Shown piece by piece: positions 10,690-22,789 of a DNA stretch of 64,000 nucleotides. The notes under the pieces are model-generated. The model was given only the letters and a program-made list of their open reading frames with translations, made no database searches and was not told the DNA's origin. Source of the stretch: Penelope pileata (Eukaryota > Chordata > Aves > Galliformes > Cracidae). The stretch is from the NCBI GenBank assembly GCA_013396635.1, contig WBMW01005045.1, forward strand, positions 114,892-178,891. Reading direction: 5' to 3'. The translations under genes and the position numbers were made by a program. How positions within the stretch are numbered: position 1 is the stretch's first letter; every line of letters starts with the position of its first letter.

Positions 10690-13600
10690 TCTGACAGTGC
10701 TGGTAGCAATTTTTTCCTCTCGCCATTACCTCTACTTCCTTCCACGTCACAAACACTTTTTTTTAGAGCATTGTAGCTAATATGTCTAGTCTCTCAGTAG
10801 CAAGCCTATAAAATGCTTGGGCTTCAAATTTAAGCTGATGCAGGTTAAGCACAGTGCTACTGTTTAGGTCCCTCTGTTTTCAGTTGTGAGGCGACTTTAT
10901 TTTTAATTGCAAAAAAGGCTGTACTTTGACACAGCTGGCCTCATTCACTGAGGTACAGCAAAGGCAAGCTCTCTGCAGCAGGTCATTCAAAAGTGGTCTT
11001 AATCAAGGAAAGAAATGTCCTATTTTGGCTTCTCTTCTCCTGTGGCAGTCAAACCAGGCGTTAGTGCAATGAATGGAAAAATGATGGCTTCAATTAAAAT
11101 CTTACTGTTTCAGGAGCTTTTTCTTTCTCTCCTTTTGAGGTGATTTATCTTGTTCCTGCAAAGACCTTTTTCATGCCTTGCTCTCTGTGTTGCTCAGGTG
11201 AGTTGGAAGCCCATCCTCTGGCTGCTTAGTCTGCTGAAACATGAAGGTGGAAAATGAATTTTTCTTAGTGTGAACACTCAACAATGCATTTATTCAACAA
11301 CTGAGCGGTTCCTTGTTCAGACCACAGTGTGCAGCAATAACATAGTAGCTTTGTCATCTTCTAAGTAAAACGAAGAAAGAGAAGATTAATGATTTTTTTT
11401 TATTACCCTGAGAATATTTCTCGTTCTCTTTAGTTTACCAATTTCTTGTGCTTCTTTGCTAACATTTGCATTGTACTGTGCATATACAGACACCCAGACA
11501 ATATATGTATTATATACATATAATCTACCCCTGCCCTGTGCCCCTTCTTTTGGATGATGGATGGGGGATCCCTGATGTGAGGGTCACTGGCTCCCCAGCT
11601 CCAACCAGCCACATGGGCTTCATTAGAAATGCTCTATCACGTGGGCAAAACTGGGAGGGGTCAAACTTTTTGTCTGCCCATGCACAAAGCAAAAGAGGAA
11701 TAGAAGAAGAGTTATCGCTGTTCTTAATATTCTTAGAGGCTGAATATAGATTGTCAAATATTATATATGAAAAATAATAAAATTTTCAAAAGTTCTTTCC
11801 ATTTTCCTTTAAAGCATCTTGCTCTCCATGGATGAAAACAGGAGTTTTTCTGAGATCCCGCCCCTGTTACTCCTTGCAAAGAATGCTTAGCCATCTTCAG
11901 TTTGCAGACTCTAAATCTTAAGAACTTAAATGCTTTTTTAGCCAGGAGATGCCCCCCCCATCATGGATAATTGAACGTCAGATACAATGTGACACTTGTG
12001 TAACCTGCATTCTTCAGGTTATGTCCTTCTCTAAATCTTCTCTTAGTCTTCTCTTTCACCTTCATCTTTGATACCTGCATATCCTTCCTCTTCAGATTTG
12101 TTACCTTTACACTATACGATCTTGTTTTTCAGGTACTCCTTTTGTGTTAACTCCCTAAACTTGTTCTCTTACTTCTAACTCCAAACCCTAAGGTGCAATT
12201 TTGCATCTAGCTTGGTGCATCGCATGTAGTCCTGTCTCACTGCTGCCTCGTCTGGATCCAGCTCTGTTTATGTGAACCCTTTCTCTCCTTCCCCCTTTTT
12301 TTCCCTCCAGCCCACCATATTTAGAACTTGAACTTAATGTCTTGGTATGAGTCTTTGACTTTACCAGACCTAATTCAGCTCTTCTGTCATATTATCATTG
12401 ATAATGTAACTTTCTCTTGGTCTTTATTGCAAAGCATTTTGCCTGTAACTTGGTTATTTTTGTCTTTTTCTATTGTAATCTTCACATCATCAGCTTTTTG
12501 CAAGTTAAAGTTTTGCTGTCAGTGCCTTTGTCTCTTCTGTTCCATTTCATTTGAATCCCAGTCAATTTTTAAATCTATTTATCTTACTTTTATCTACATG
12601 GATCTACTTCTGTCCCTTCTTTTGCTTGATAATTAACACGACCGAGTTACTCTGTTTCTGCCATTAGTATGGCAACTCTTTTCATGCTACTTCCTCTACT
12701 CATTGAGCTCAATGGTAAAAGGCTGAACAGCTTATTTCTTTCTTCCTTCAGACCCTTCCCAAATATTTAACTACTTCAAAATGGCTATGCAATTTTGTCT
12801 GTAAACTGTTGTTCTGTGATTATCTTGTCTATATAAGATTATCATTTTTTTGGTATACGGACAATGACTGGATGATTTTGCAGCTCGGCGCTGTCATACC
12901 TTGCATTTCATTTGTGTCTAATGTTAGACATTTGGTAAACAACCATTTCTCATGTTTATGTTATTTTTTACTTTGCTTTATTTGTAGCTGATATAATTTT
13001 TAAATCTTCCACAACACAGAAAACCTCAATGATGTTTACAGCTTGGGATTTTCACACAGAACTAGTTGTTCATTGGGGCTGTTGTGGCTGTTAGAGGCTG
13101 CTAAGGAGTCTTGTCCTTTTTGGTGGATGTCATGAAGAATGTTGGGTTTTCCTGTGGGGATGTTTTTCCATCAAGGGAGAACCTGGACGCAAACATAAGC
13201 AAAACAACTGAAAAAACGAAATACTGATAATGTAGATGTCACTTTATATCTACTACAGGGTTGTTTTTGGCAGCAGAGGACTGGAATTGCTGGTCAGTAT
13301 TTCTATGCCAGTTCATATTAGTGTTTTGTATTTCTATTTGAGTTGTGTCTTACTATCATTGTTCTTGTCTGTCTTCCTGGGCATTTGAGTTTTGCTTTAA
13401 CAGAGGGGCTGCATAATAATACTGCAGTCAGTGAAGAATGTCACAAACAATAGTGGTTGATCCATAATCGCCAGTGTGTAACTATGTAGGGCAACCTTTT
13501 TGGAGAGTACAAAGAGTAAGTGCATATTGAGGCAATATTTCTGTCCATAAGCTTTGTAAGAACAGAGGCTGGGCTCCCTCACATTGTAGGAATTTTTAAG

Positions 13601-13900
13601 ACTTCTGGTTTGGAGACCTTCTCTTATGGGATCAGCGTGCTTACAGGGTTCATAGTTTGAAGACTTTTAATACACGCTAGTTAGAGATTTAGTGATTTAG
13701 TTCTGAACAGGAAAGCTGAGATTTTTCTCTGGCCCTATGACAACAAGTACCTCAGCACTAGGAAAAGCATTGATTTTTATTAAACCCACTAAAATGCTGC
13801 TCCCACTGGAAGGCAATTAGATTTGAGGGTCTTTCTTACTTTGTTTTTGCAAATTCTGCTCTGTATAGAGATGGTGATAAACAACTTTTTTTTTCATTGA

Positions 13901-13945
13901 TTCTTTTTTCTTTTTTTTCTTTTTTTCTTTTTTTTCCCCTTTCTT
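13901..13945. repeat. Polypyrimidine (T6-8 C)n tract
   Basis: Runs of six to eight T are separated by single C residues for about 45 bases. It is a typical unstable pyrimidine microsatellite. Confidence 0.85.
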
Positions 13946-15470
13946 GGCCGTGTTTCACTTTTCCCCTTAGTTTCCTACACTTTGTTATATGGCCTTTTTA
14001 TATGTTGTTTATTTAACAAACATGAATGTTACTTGTTTAGAAAGAAAAATCCTGTCATTTCTCTGAGGGTTAATCAAGAGAGAAACTTTCTAACCCATGA
14101 AAGCAGGATGAGACTATCTCTACTCTGAAATATTAAATAATGGAAACAAAGGGAAATAATCCTCCATGATGATACTTGGGGAAGATTTAATTAAGAAAAT
14201 GAAATTGCCTTAAGAGTGACCCATTGTGGACTGCCAAAAAGCCAATAGATGAGGGAGAAATTTGTTAGCAGCGTCTGCCCATCAGTAAGAGATGGCACAG
14301 CATGCCCAGCCTGGGAGCTATGATGCTCCATAGAGTGGCTTGAAGTGATGTTTAATTACCTGGCTACTGAAGGTCACTGGTTTAACTTCAGTACTGCAGG
14401 GAGTGCATCTAGCCTGTGCAATGGCAGATGAGTTCCTTGATGTGAGCGGGTGGAGGCCTGTAGCCACGCACCAGCTCCTGCTCACACCTCATCTCGGCTG
14501 TGGTGCAGAGGCACCAGCTGCTTCCAGTGGGTAGAAGGGAGCTGCAGTCTAGTGCCTGGCATTGGTTGAAGAGCGTTGTTCAGCAGCCATGCCATCCACA
14601 TGTCAAGCTGCGTCTGGGGCAGAGCAGGCAAGTTCACTAGTGCTTCAGCTGGTTTGTGTTGCGTTGATTCGATGAGGTTACTTCCCCACGCTTGGTGGCC
14701 CATGCAGCCATGCAATGCAGCCTGCTCACATCAGGAGGTGAGAGGGCAGCTAATAATGGTGGGCAGAAGGCCAGCTGAGAAGCAGAAAGCTCTGTGTGAT
14801 GGCAGACACTAAGGAAGCAGCAAAAGCTGTTACTTAGGTGTGCTCCTGCTGCCTGAGGCCTGTCAGGGGTGTGGTAGGAAGCAGCCCACCTCTCCTCTCA
14901 GTGCGATCAGGGGTAGAGCTCAGAGCTGGGCCTCAGGCAGTGTGTCCAGGTTCACCCTTGGCTCTAGAGGGGAGGAGAGTTTCATGATTGGCTGCTAAGG
15001 ATTAAATGGAGAAACTGAGGAAGAAAAAACTGTGAACTGAGGAGAAGGAAGGGATATAGGGAACTTGACACTTGACTCTTTACTCACCTAGGCAATGCTT
15101 TTGAAATTCATTTGATTCACAGTGTCTTTAACAAACCGGGAAATGACATTCAACAGATAAAGTCTGCAAGGCTGGATCCAGTGTCTGTAATAACACGTCG
15201 GCAGTCACTGTTGTGTGAGGGCTGGGCAGTTTCTCTTGTGCCCTTTGTGCTGCCTGGATCTGTCTCAGCAATTACAAAGACATTCCCTCACTCTCACCAT
15301 TAGCGTAATGCAAGAGCATTATTTATCCCTTTGCTCTGAGTGACTACTGCTTCCATAATTTATTTTGCATTAAACTAATGGCTAACTTGTGTATGTGATT
15401 TTTCTCCCCCTTCTCACGTGATGAAGAAGGTACCTGTCATTGCTTATGTCCCATTTGTCTTTCATTGCAG

Positions 15471-15557
15471 ATGAAAATAGAGTATTTGATAAGAAATTAG
15501 AGCAACTGTCATGTCTTGGTGTGTCCCACCATCTTCCGCAAATCTTCTCACTAAGAG
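15471..15557 (+). other. Exon-like open segment between splice-site consensus sequences
   Basis: A pyrimidine-rich acceptor (CCATTTGTCTTTCATTGCAG) ends at 15470 and a donor-like GAG|GTATGC follows 15557. The 87 bases between are open in one frame and would add 29 codons in phase 1-1, reading ENRVFDKKLEQLSCLG and on to FSLRG. The length is a multiple of three, as for a cassette exon. I do not recognise the peptide. The full open frame spans 15440-15679. Such combinations occur by chance in 64 kb, so this is only a candidate exon of an unseen gene or a non-coding transcript. Confidence 0.2.
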
Positions 15558-15900
15558 GTATGCAAATGGTAGAAAATGCCAGCTGGAAAAGCACTCCCAT
15601 GTTCAATTACTTTGTTGCCATGTGTAATTCCACAATTGCAAGAAAGCAGATTCTGATCACTAGTTGTTATTTTACTTAGCATTTCTTTATTTATCTTTTG
15701 GTTAGAAGTCATATTTAAAGTGGCTACTTGATAAAATGGAGTAGTGATAGTTTTCTAGCCCTCTTCCCTTATGAAAGAGGAAGGGAGATCTTGTTCACGG
15801 TTACAGTACCTCTTTCACTACCTTTTATTGCAAAGTAACTATTGTTTTACAGCCCTACATCATTTTCTCTGGATTTAAAAGATCATTCCAATAAATAATC

Positions 15901-15970
15901 TTTTTTTTTTTTTTTCCCCCGTCCTATGGTCAATACTATTGTGCTCTTCTGTTTATTTTTTTTTTTTTTA
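15901..15970. repeat. Two T tracts (T15 and T14-15)
   Basis: T runs at 15901-15915 and about 15956-15970 flank a short unique stretch, just upstream of the LTR-like fragment. They are low-complexity sequence. Confidence 0.8.
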
Positions 15971-15984
15971 AGTGTGGTACTGTT

Positions 15985-16110
15985 GTGGTTTAAGGAGGCA
16001 GGCCTGGAAACACCACACAGCCTTTCGCTCACCCTCCCTCCCCCCCCAGCTGGGACAGGGGAGAGAATTGAGAAATAAGGTAGGACTTGTGAGTTGAGAT
16101 AAAAACTATN
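15985..16110. mobile_element. Degraded LTR-like repeat fragment
   Basis: The segment begins TGTTGTGGTTTAAGG, runs through a CACCACACAGCC block, a C-rich stretch (CCCTCCCTCCCCCCCC), GGGACAGGGGAGAGAAT and GTGAGTTGAGATAAAAAC. I recall this order of blocks from a common avian repeat that I believe is an endogenous-retrovirus LTR. No second LTR, primer-binding site or retroviral gene is visible nearby, so it would be a solo or truncated remnant. One undetermined base sits at 16110. The direction is not certain and the family name is not known to me. A repeat-library match would settle it. Confidence 0.4.
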
Positions 16111-17029
16111 ATGGATGAGTCTTCACTGGTGGTGCTCTGGAGGAATAGGTTTTATATAGCGCGAATTACTATGTGGTGTGTCTGTTCTGGGAGAGCGTAG
16201 GAACAGAGGTCAAAGTGATCTGTAGAGGCAGGAGCAGCAATACCTGCAGTTCTCCCTGGGAGCTCACATAGCTGCTCTCAAATGCTGCTCAGGATAAGGA
16301 TTCCACAGACGCCTGCCAAAGCATGTACCTGAGCTTCTCTGCTATCATTAGGAAGCTTTTCATAATGTCTAACATTGACTCTTGCCTTATAATCAATCCT
16401 ATTGCTTCTCATTCTGTCTACTGTGGGCACAAGGAGAAAATATTTTCTTCTTTGCAGTAGCCTCTGGGACACTAAACTGTGTCACTTATGGCATTCCTCC
16501 TACTCCATCACCAGTCTTTTTAACTTATTTTTTTGGTAACCAGTGCCAGTTTCCTCGAATGCAGTGTCCAGGAGAAGATGTAGTACTGCAGCTCAAGCTT
16601 TGCTTTGTTCAATAGAGTGGAAGGATGACTTCAAGTGTTATGCAGGCTACAGCCCTCTTTGTCTGTTCCAACCTGCTCTTTTGTCTCTTGCTCAGTAGCT
16701 CAGCTCTGACTTGAGTTCAGTTTATTGTCCACTCTTACCAATGAATCCTCTCCCACAAGACTGTACCTTGCTGGAGGTTCTCCTTGTTGCATTTATGTAA
16801 TTAGTTCTGCCTTATGTGTTCAGCTTCACATTTGTCTCCTGGATTTTTTTTTTTCCCTCCAGTATGTCATGGTAATATTGGATATGAATCCTGTCCTCCA
16901 GCATATTTGCAGTGTTTCTTGTTTTCATTTTGTCTGTAGAATTCGAGCCTACTTTTTTCTGTTATCCAGTTAAAGAAAATGTAGAGCAGAACTAGAGCAC
17001 AGAATTCAACCGAGTGCGTACTACAGGCT
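16111..17029. other. Unique sequence, no gene recognised
   Basis: I see no domain or clear repeat. The LTR-like element could extend somewhat beyond 16110, but I cannot trace it. Frames of 60-80 codons carry no known motif. Confidence 0.45.
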
Positions 17030-17350
17030 CATGTAGAACCAATGGTAGCTGCTGTCTGGGTACTGCTTGCTGAGTTTTCCATCCAGCCTGAATTAACTTC
17101 ACCTAGGTCATATTTTCCAAACTTTCTTATGTGAAGATTCTGTGAGACCATATAAAAAACCTTATTTGAAGTCAAGATATAATGTATTTGTGTGTTTTTT
17201 TCTGTAGCCACAGAAACTATTACTTTTCTGCAGAAGGAAATTAAATTGGTTTGAGGTGATTTTTTCTTGATGAATCTATTTCTTGTTACTTCCTGTCCCC
17301 AATCTCTTGATGTTCTTTTTGGATTGGCCTGCTCTATGAGCTCTTGGGAT
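17030..17350 (-). mobile_element. Ancient CR1-type LINE relic (reverse-transcriptase region)
   Basis: Translated on the minus strand, the segment reads KKKSPQTNLISF, then a span ending ILTSNKVFYMVSQNL, then IRKFGKYDLGEV and GWMENSAS. These correspond in order and spacing to CR1 reverse-transcriptase blocks: KGKS..TNLISF, the YLDFSKAFD..SH motif (RT domain block A), LI.KLGKYGLDE and RWIENW. The catalytic aspartates of block A are lost. The element lacks its 3' end. Divergence is much greater than in the other CR1 copies here, so it is old. It falls in a 210-codon frame spanning 17029-17661, of which the N-terminal third is not explained by CR1. Confidence 0.75.
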
Positions 17351-20300
17351 CTCTCATCAAAGTAAATGCCTGCCAGAAAAGCTATAGTCCAGACCCTGCT
17401 TATTCCTTTGTCTAGACTTGGCAGTCTCTGGGCCAGACTCAGAGTTTGCCTTCGTGATCTGAAGATGTCTGGTAAATCTGAAGTCTGAGTAATGAGGTTG
17501 TGCAAATTCAGAGTCTGGGAAAAAAGAAACAACAACCCAAAACCAGTATTTTTTTCTTCCCTGGATTCTACTGCAGGATCCAGAAAATTAATGAACTGGC
17601 CAGGTGTATTGTGCGCCAGCCAGACCTGGGATCCTAGCAGCACCAGCTGGGAAAAGAGCATGGAGTCTTTTCCATGTTATTTACATTGCACCTAAGGAGA
17701 AATACTGTTACTGAAGATGAACAGAATCTGTTTATTCCCTTAATAACTTCATGCATTTGTAGCCAAATGAATGAGATTGAGAAGAAAATTGAATATATAG
17801 CATAAACTTAATTTTATTCATGATATGGTTAAAATGCAATTCCTATAGTTTTATAATTTGTTTTTTTCCCATCTGTGTGAAAAGAAAGATTGTTTTAGAT
17901 GAGAAGCCTCAGAGTGCTTTCTAGATGTCTGTTTATCAAGACAATGTAGATGTGTGAAATGAAACAATCAGAAGAGTAGCAAAACAATCAGGAGAAGAGT
18001 GACTTGGCAAATACAGACATCTTAGTAGGGGCGTTTTGCAAGGTTTCAACCTGTCTCCATGACAGCGGGTGTTAGATCCCAGCTGTTTTTGAAGAGAACA
18101 GGTGTGCTGGAGGATACTAATCAATTTTCAAGTTTTGTTGTTGTTGTTTTTTAAAAAAGATTTGTGAGCTAATTTGTTCTATGACTCCTAACATTTGTTC
18201 TTCTCTAAAATATACTTTACTGGAAGTTATTCTTGTCTAAAATTGAATTTAGTTGTAAAAAGTTATTTTATTGCTGTGTGGTTACAAAAATGCTTCCTTC
18301 CTTTTTATTTCATACAGTGGAGCTTAGTGGCCTGTTCCAGTGTGCTTGTTGCTAGAGCCCTGAAAATAACGTTACATTCCTCACAACTTGATTTATCAGA
18401 TAGTATAAGGGTTTTCTGCCTGCATGTTAGAAGGGTTAATCATACATGTAGGTTTGTGAAAAACACATTTGGAATACCTTCTGTATCTGAGAAAAGATAG
18501 ATCTTACAGGATTTCAGAAAGTCTCTGCAGCCTCTGTGGAGTTATCCAAGTGTCTGAAACCTATCTTGCTGTATCTGTGTTGCTTTTCTCTGACAATGAC
18601 TTTGGACTGATGGATCTATAAGGTTTTCACTGCTGTAACTGTTTTTTTTCTGAAGTCTATGAGCTTGAGCAAGAAAACGTGTTTCTTCATATTCTTCAGT
18701 GTTTATTTCCACTTCATTCACAGAAAATTAACTGATTGAATTTTAAAACATTTGTCTTAATCTTCACTTAAAAGTTCATTTATAAAATGCAAAAATCTTT
18801 GTGCATGAGAGCTATAAGCGCTATAGATTGCCAGTGCTGATCAGAAAGCATCAAATGTGGAGAACTGATATAATTAGGAGGAGATGCACTGTCTCTTGCA
18901 TAAAACATAATAGATAATTCATTAGACAAGATTTAGCATTAATTCAGGAAGGGACTGCTATTCAAGATGGATCTTTAAGCATTTGTTTGTGTTTTCTCAG
19001 TGGTTCAAGTTGTTCCATGAACGAACAAACTTACTTTGTCCCTGACCTGGCAAAGATTTAGATATATATTTAATTTTGAAGCAAGAACACTCTGGAAAGT
19101 GATTAGAGAGACTCTGCTTAAAATTAATTTGAATGGGCTTAAGCACAGTGTGTCTATCAGATTTTGTTCAGGGAGCCTAAATGCTTAGGATTTGGCTACT
19201 GGGAGGATTTAAGATACCTCATAAGTCCTTAAAGTAATTTGGTGGTGGCTTTTAGTTATAGCTGCTTCTTTTCATTTAAGGAACGCAGGAGAAATAAATA
19301 CCAGGGTTCTAGAATGCCGGAAATGAATGCAAGTTTTTCTGTATCCACCATTTACTTTAAAAAGAGGACTAGACAATTTTTATTTACTTTCTTTAGAACT
19401 GATCTTCAGTTCCTTAGTTGTCTCCTTAGTCGAGGCCCTAATCTAACTGTGTATGTATATCATGGATCATTTTTTAATTCATTCATCTTATTAAATTTAT
19501 GCATTTTATACAGTTTTTGAAGTCATTGCAGTTAATAGTCTTTTTTCCCTCTCCTGTGCTTTTTGAAATTATTTGGTTTGGAAAAGATGTTGGGATGGGA
19601 TATTTTGGTGTTTAGAGACTCTAAGAACGAGATTCTCGCCTATGTTGTTCATCTCTTTGAAACACTTGGCTACTGTTCTGAGAACATCATTAAAAACAAA
19701 GTGGCATCTCAGAAGGCACTGTGGGAGTTATTAGTAGATGTTGATGGCTTAGTTGTGACCTCGATTTTTGTCACTTCTCTTGTTACATTTGCTAATGTTT
19801 CAAAACATTCAATTTTCAAGGAAGAATTTCTCCCCAGTTTATCTTCCTGCTTTCTTGAGTCTGCAATGAAGATGTAAGGCTGGGTTTGACATGATCTCCA
19901 TGGCAGCACACATTAGTTCCCATGGCAACACATTTCACAAACAACCCTACAACTTTACTGTAGCGTCAAACAAAAGGAGAAACCCACTGCTGGAACAAGC
20001 CCTCACCATGGTTAAAATTAAAAAGGGTGGGGGGAGGAACATGGAAAGAGATTGGGTGAGATAATGACTTCTTGCAATTTGCTCTTCTTTTTGCTCCAGG
20101 GTAGGCAACACCATTTCAAAATCTAGATTCTCCAATCCATAATTACTGTGTTACCCAGCTGCATTCCTGCACATGAGTAGGGAAGTGACCTACTGTCACA
20201 AGTCTTTTGTCCAAGGATACTTCTTTAGCCTGCTTTCCTGAGGAAATGAGGCTTATAGAATAACATTCTTCTGTTCTGGTTTCTCTTTGTCTCTCTCCTA

Positions 20301-21599
20301 CCATGCCTCCCCTGTAGCTTTTGACCCCATTGATCAGATCATTTGAATTGACAGAGGGACCAAAGTTGAGGAGATAATTAAGTTCCTCTAGGTATTGTGA
20401 AAAATCTAGGTTCTACCTCTGTTCAGTCCCTGGAAGGGGGCTGTGGGCATGCAGAACTGGTTAATTAAGGCATCTAAGCTGGATGGGTATAATAAGGCCT
20501 GGTTCGTTTGGTAATGGTTTGAATTCAGGAAAATTTTTAAGCACGTGTATTTGTTTTCATGCAGAGATACTTTCTGAAACTGCTAATACTTCGGAAAACA
20601 GTTAATGAGTTACTTCTCTTTCAAGATAATGGCACTGGGAAGGCACTTGGGAAAATACAAGTAAGGGCTAGATCCCCGGGAGGGGCTTTCACTTGTAGAC
20701 TGAATATAATCCATACAGTAGGTAAGGATTGCAGGCAACAAGCAGAATAAGTTGCTTGTTGCATTCTCGTTACTTTGCATGTTGTCTGGTCAGGAAGCTA
20801 GAAGGCAGCTATTCCTGCCCCATATATTTGTCTGGCTACCACTGGCAACTTAATGTGAAATTACAAGGTGGAGTTGGTAGCACAGAGGATATGTAATGGG
20901 ATGGTTTAGGAGCATGGGCAAGCATAGATCAGTGTATTCAGCAGCGTGTGCTGTTGTTTGGGCTGTGTACATCTGCCCCGTCTCTGAAAGACGCACAGCT
21001 CCTCATGCATGGAGAAGATAGTGTGATTGCATTTATATCATTGGAAAGGTACTTTTCTTTTGGTAGAGTGCTTCTTAGCTGCATTGGGGATTAGATTAAA
21101 AAGATTAGAAAGAATGCAAAAGCTACTTAAATATTTATGTTGACCTTGGTTTAGAAATGCAAGGCTACTGCATTATTCTTGTGTTTTCAAAGTGATTCCC
21201 ATCCAACTTTGCATTATGCTCTAGTTCATGCAAGCTTTATGGGAAAATGGGAGGGTTTTTTATTTTCTAGTTTTATTTTTCTTTTAAGGAATTTATTAAA
21301 GTACATTATATAACAGTATATACAAGGTGACTATACAAGGTTAAATGCAGGAGGAACCTGTTGATTAAAAGAAGTATAGATAACCCAGGCTAGCATTGCT
21401 GTAAGTGGTGGTGTGGCAAATGGAAGGCAACTTGAGGCTGAGAAACTGTCAGAAGCAGAGGTAGGTTCTGGAGCCATAGCTCAAGGCTGGAGGCATTGCC
21501 TTGTGCAGGCAATGGGGTTCAGCTCCAATGGACCGTGGAGGGCTGGGTCTCTCAATACATTAGCACTGAGGGGAGAGTTGCACCCTGCAGACCGTGCCT
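17351..21599. other. Unique AT-leaning sequence, no gene recognised
   Basis: I recognise no domain, RNA gene or repeat family. Frames of about 100 codons (18195-18500 plus, 19563-19877 plus) have no recognisable motif and are of chance length. Several AT-rich stretches lie at 18720-18800 and 21100-21360. Confidence 0.5.
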
Positions 21600-21675
21600 C
21601 TTGAACAGGCACAGGTCATCAGCTACCATTCTAGGAAGTATGTTCCAGTGTCTGACCACCCTCATGGCACAGATA
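21600..21675 (-). mobile_element. 3' fragment of an older CR1, interrupted
   Basis: A degraded CR1 3' segment is recognisable, most clearly in GTTCCAGTGTCTGACCACCC at about 21645-21664, which matches the homologous blocks near 45240 and 54275. It stops abruptly at about 21675, where a second CR1 begins at its own 3' tail. The rest of this older copy appears to resume beyond about 23130. This is the left piece of a nested insertion. Confidence 0.65.
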
Positions 21676-22225
21676 TCACAGAATCACAGAACCACAGAAT
21701 TGCAGGGGTTGGAAGGGACCTCAAGAGATCATCGAGTCCAACCCCCCTGCTAAAGCAGGTTCCCTGCAGCAGGTTGCACAGGTAGGCGTCCAGGCAGGTC
21801 TTGAATATCTCCAGGGAAGGAGACTCCACAACCTGCCTGGGCAGCCTGTTCCAGTGCTCCGTCACCCGCACCGTGAATAAGTTCTTCCGCATGTTGGTGC
21901 GGAACTTCCTGTGCTCCAGTTTAAGACCATTGCCCCTTGTCCTGTCCCCACTGACCACTGAAAAGAGCTTCCCCACCTCCATTTGCCTCCCACAACTAAG
22001 ATACTTATAAACATGGATCAGGTCCCCTCTCAGCCTTCTTTTCTCCAGGCTGAACAGACCCAGATTACTGAGCCTCTCCTCATAAGGGAGATGCTCCATG
22101 CTGTTTATCATCTTTGTGGCCCTCCGCTGGACTCTTTCCAGGAGGTCCCTGTCTTTCTTATACAGGGGAGCCCAGAACTGGATACAGTACTCCAGCTGAG
22201 GCCTGACCAGGGCAGAGTAGAGGGG
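21662..22225 (-). pseudogene. CR1 ORF2 C-terminal fragment (end of reverse transcriptase)
   Basis: The minus-strand translation carries the characteristic CR1 series LERVQRRATKMI, YEERL..LGLFSLEKRRLRGDL, GDRTRGNGLKL, FFTVRV-type and HWNRLPRQVVESPSLEIFK. In CR1, ORF2 encodes an endonuclease plus reverse transcriptase that copies LINE RNA at the target site. Here the frame is open for about 180 codons up to the gap. The YSALVRP block abuts the gap near 22205-22221. It is incomplete, and both the catalytic RT core and the endonuclease are missing from the sequence shown. Confidence 0.85.
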
Positions 22226-22789
22226 NNNNNNNNNNNNNNNNNNNNNNNNNNNNNNNNNNNNNNNNNNNNNNNNNNNNNNNNNNNNNNNNNNNNNNNNNNN
22301 NNNNNNNNNNNNNNNNNNNNNNNNNNNNNNNNNNNNNNNNNNNNNNNNNNNNNNNNNNNNNNNNNNNNNNNNNNNNNNNNNNNNNNNNNNNNNNNNNNNN
22401 NNNNNNNNNNNNNNNNNNNNNNNNNNNNNNNNNNNNNNNNNNNNNNNNNNNNNNNNNNNNNNNNNNNNNNNNNNNNNNNNNNNNNNNNNNNNNNNNNNNN
22501 NNNNNNNNNNNNNNNNNNNNNNNNNNNNNNNNNNNNNNNNNNNNNNNNNNNNNNNNNNNNNNNNNNNNNNNNNNNNNNNNNNNNNNNNNNNNNNNNNNNN
22601 NNNNNNNNNNNNNNNNNNNNNNNNNNNNNNNNNNNNNNNNNNNNNNNNNNNNNNNNNNNNNNNNNNNNNNNNNNNNNNNNNNNNNNNNNNNNNNNNNNNN
22701 NNNNNNNNNNNNNNNNNNNNNNNNNNNNNNNNNNNNNNNNNNNNNNNNNNNNNNNNNNNNNNNNNNNNNNNNNNNNNNNNNNNNNNNNN
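22226..22789. other. Assembly gap (564 N)
   Basis: This is undetermined sequence inside a CR1 copy. The flanks are RT coding on both sides (YSALVRP side at left, HKSMG side at right), so the missing bases should be the RT core of the same element. The equivalent interval in the CR1 at 45-46.8 kb is about 900 bases, so the stated gap length may be an estimate. Confidence 1.

Larger units (their letters stand above)
8449..15470. other. Unique sequence with low-complexity tracts, no gene recognised
   Basis: No protein domain, RNA gene or known transposon is recognisable. The stretch is AT-leaning. It has T/C-rich segments at 9770-9790, 10649-10689, 12280-12310 and 13901-13945, and an AT-rich dinucleotide patch near 11500-11525. 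Frames longer than 100 codons (11466-11777 plus, 12328-12636 plus) have no recognisable content. The second is a hydrophobic, Phe/Leu/Ser-rich translation of pyrimidine-rich DNA. Confidence 0.5.

Noticed and set aside
12328..12636. A hydrophobic 102-codon plus-strand frame as a membrane protein
   Set aside because: It is a translation of pyrimidine-rich DNA, which always gives Phe/Leu/Ser-rich peptides. There is no start context, splice context or known family.
17029..17661. The 210-codon frame as a novel intact protein gene
   Set aside because: Its C-terminal half lines up with CR1 reverse transcriptase blocks with the active-site residues lost, so it is at least partly a transposon fossil. 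It is kept as a finding, not as a gene.
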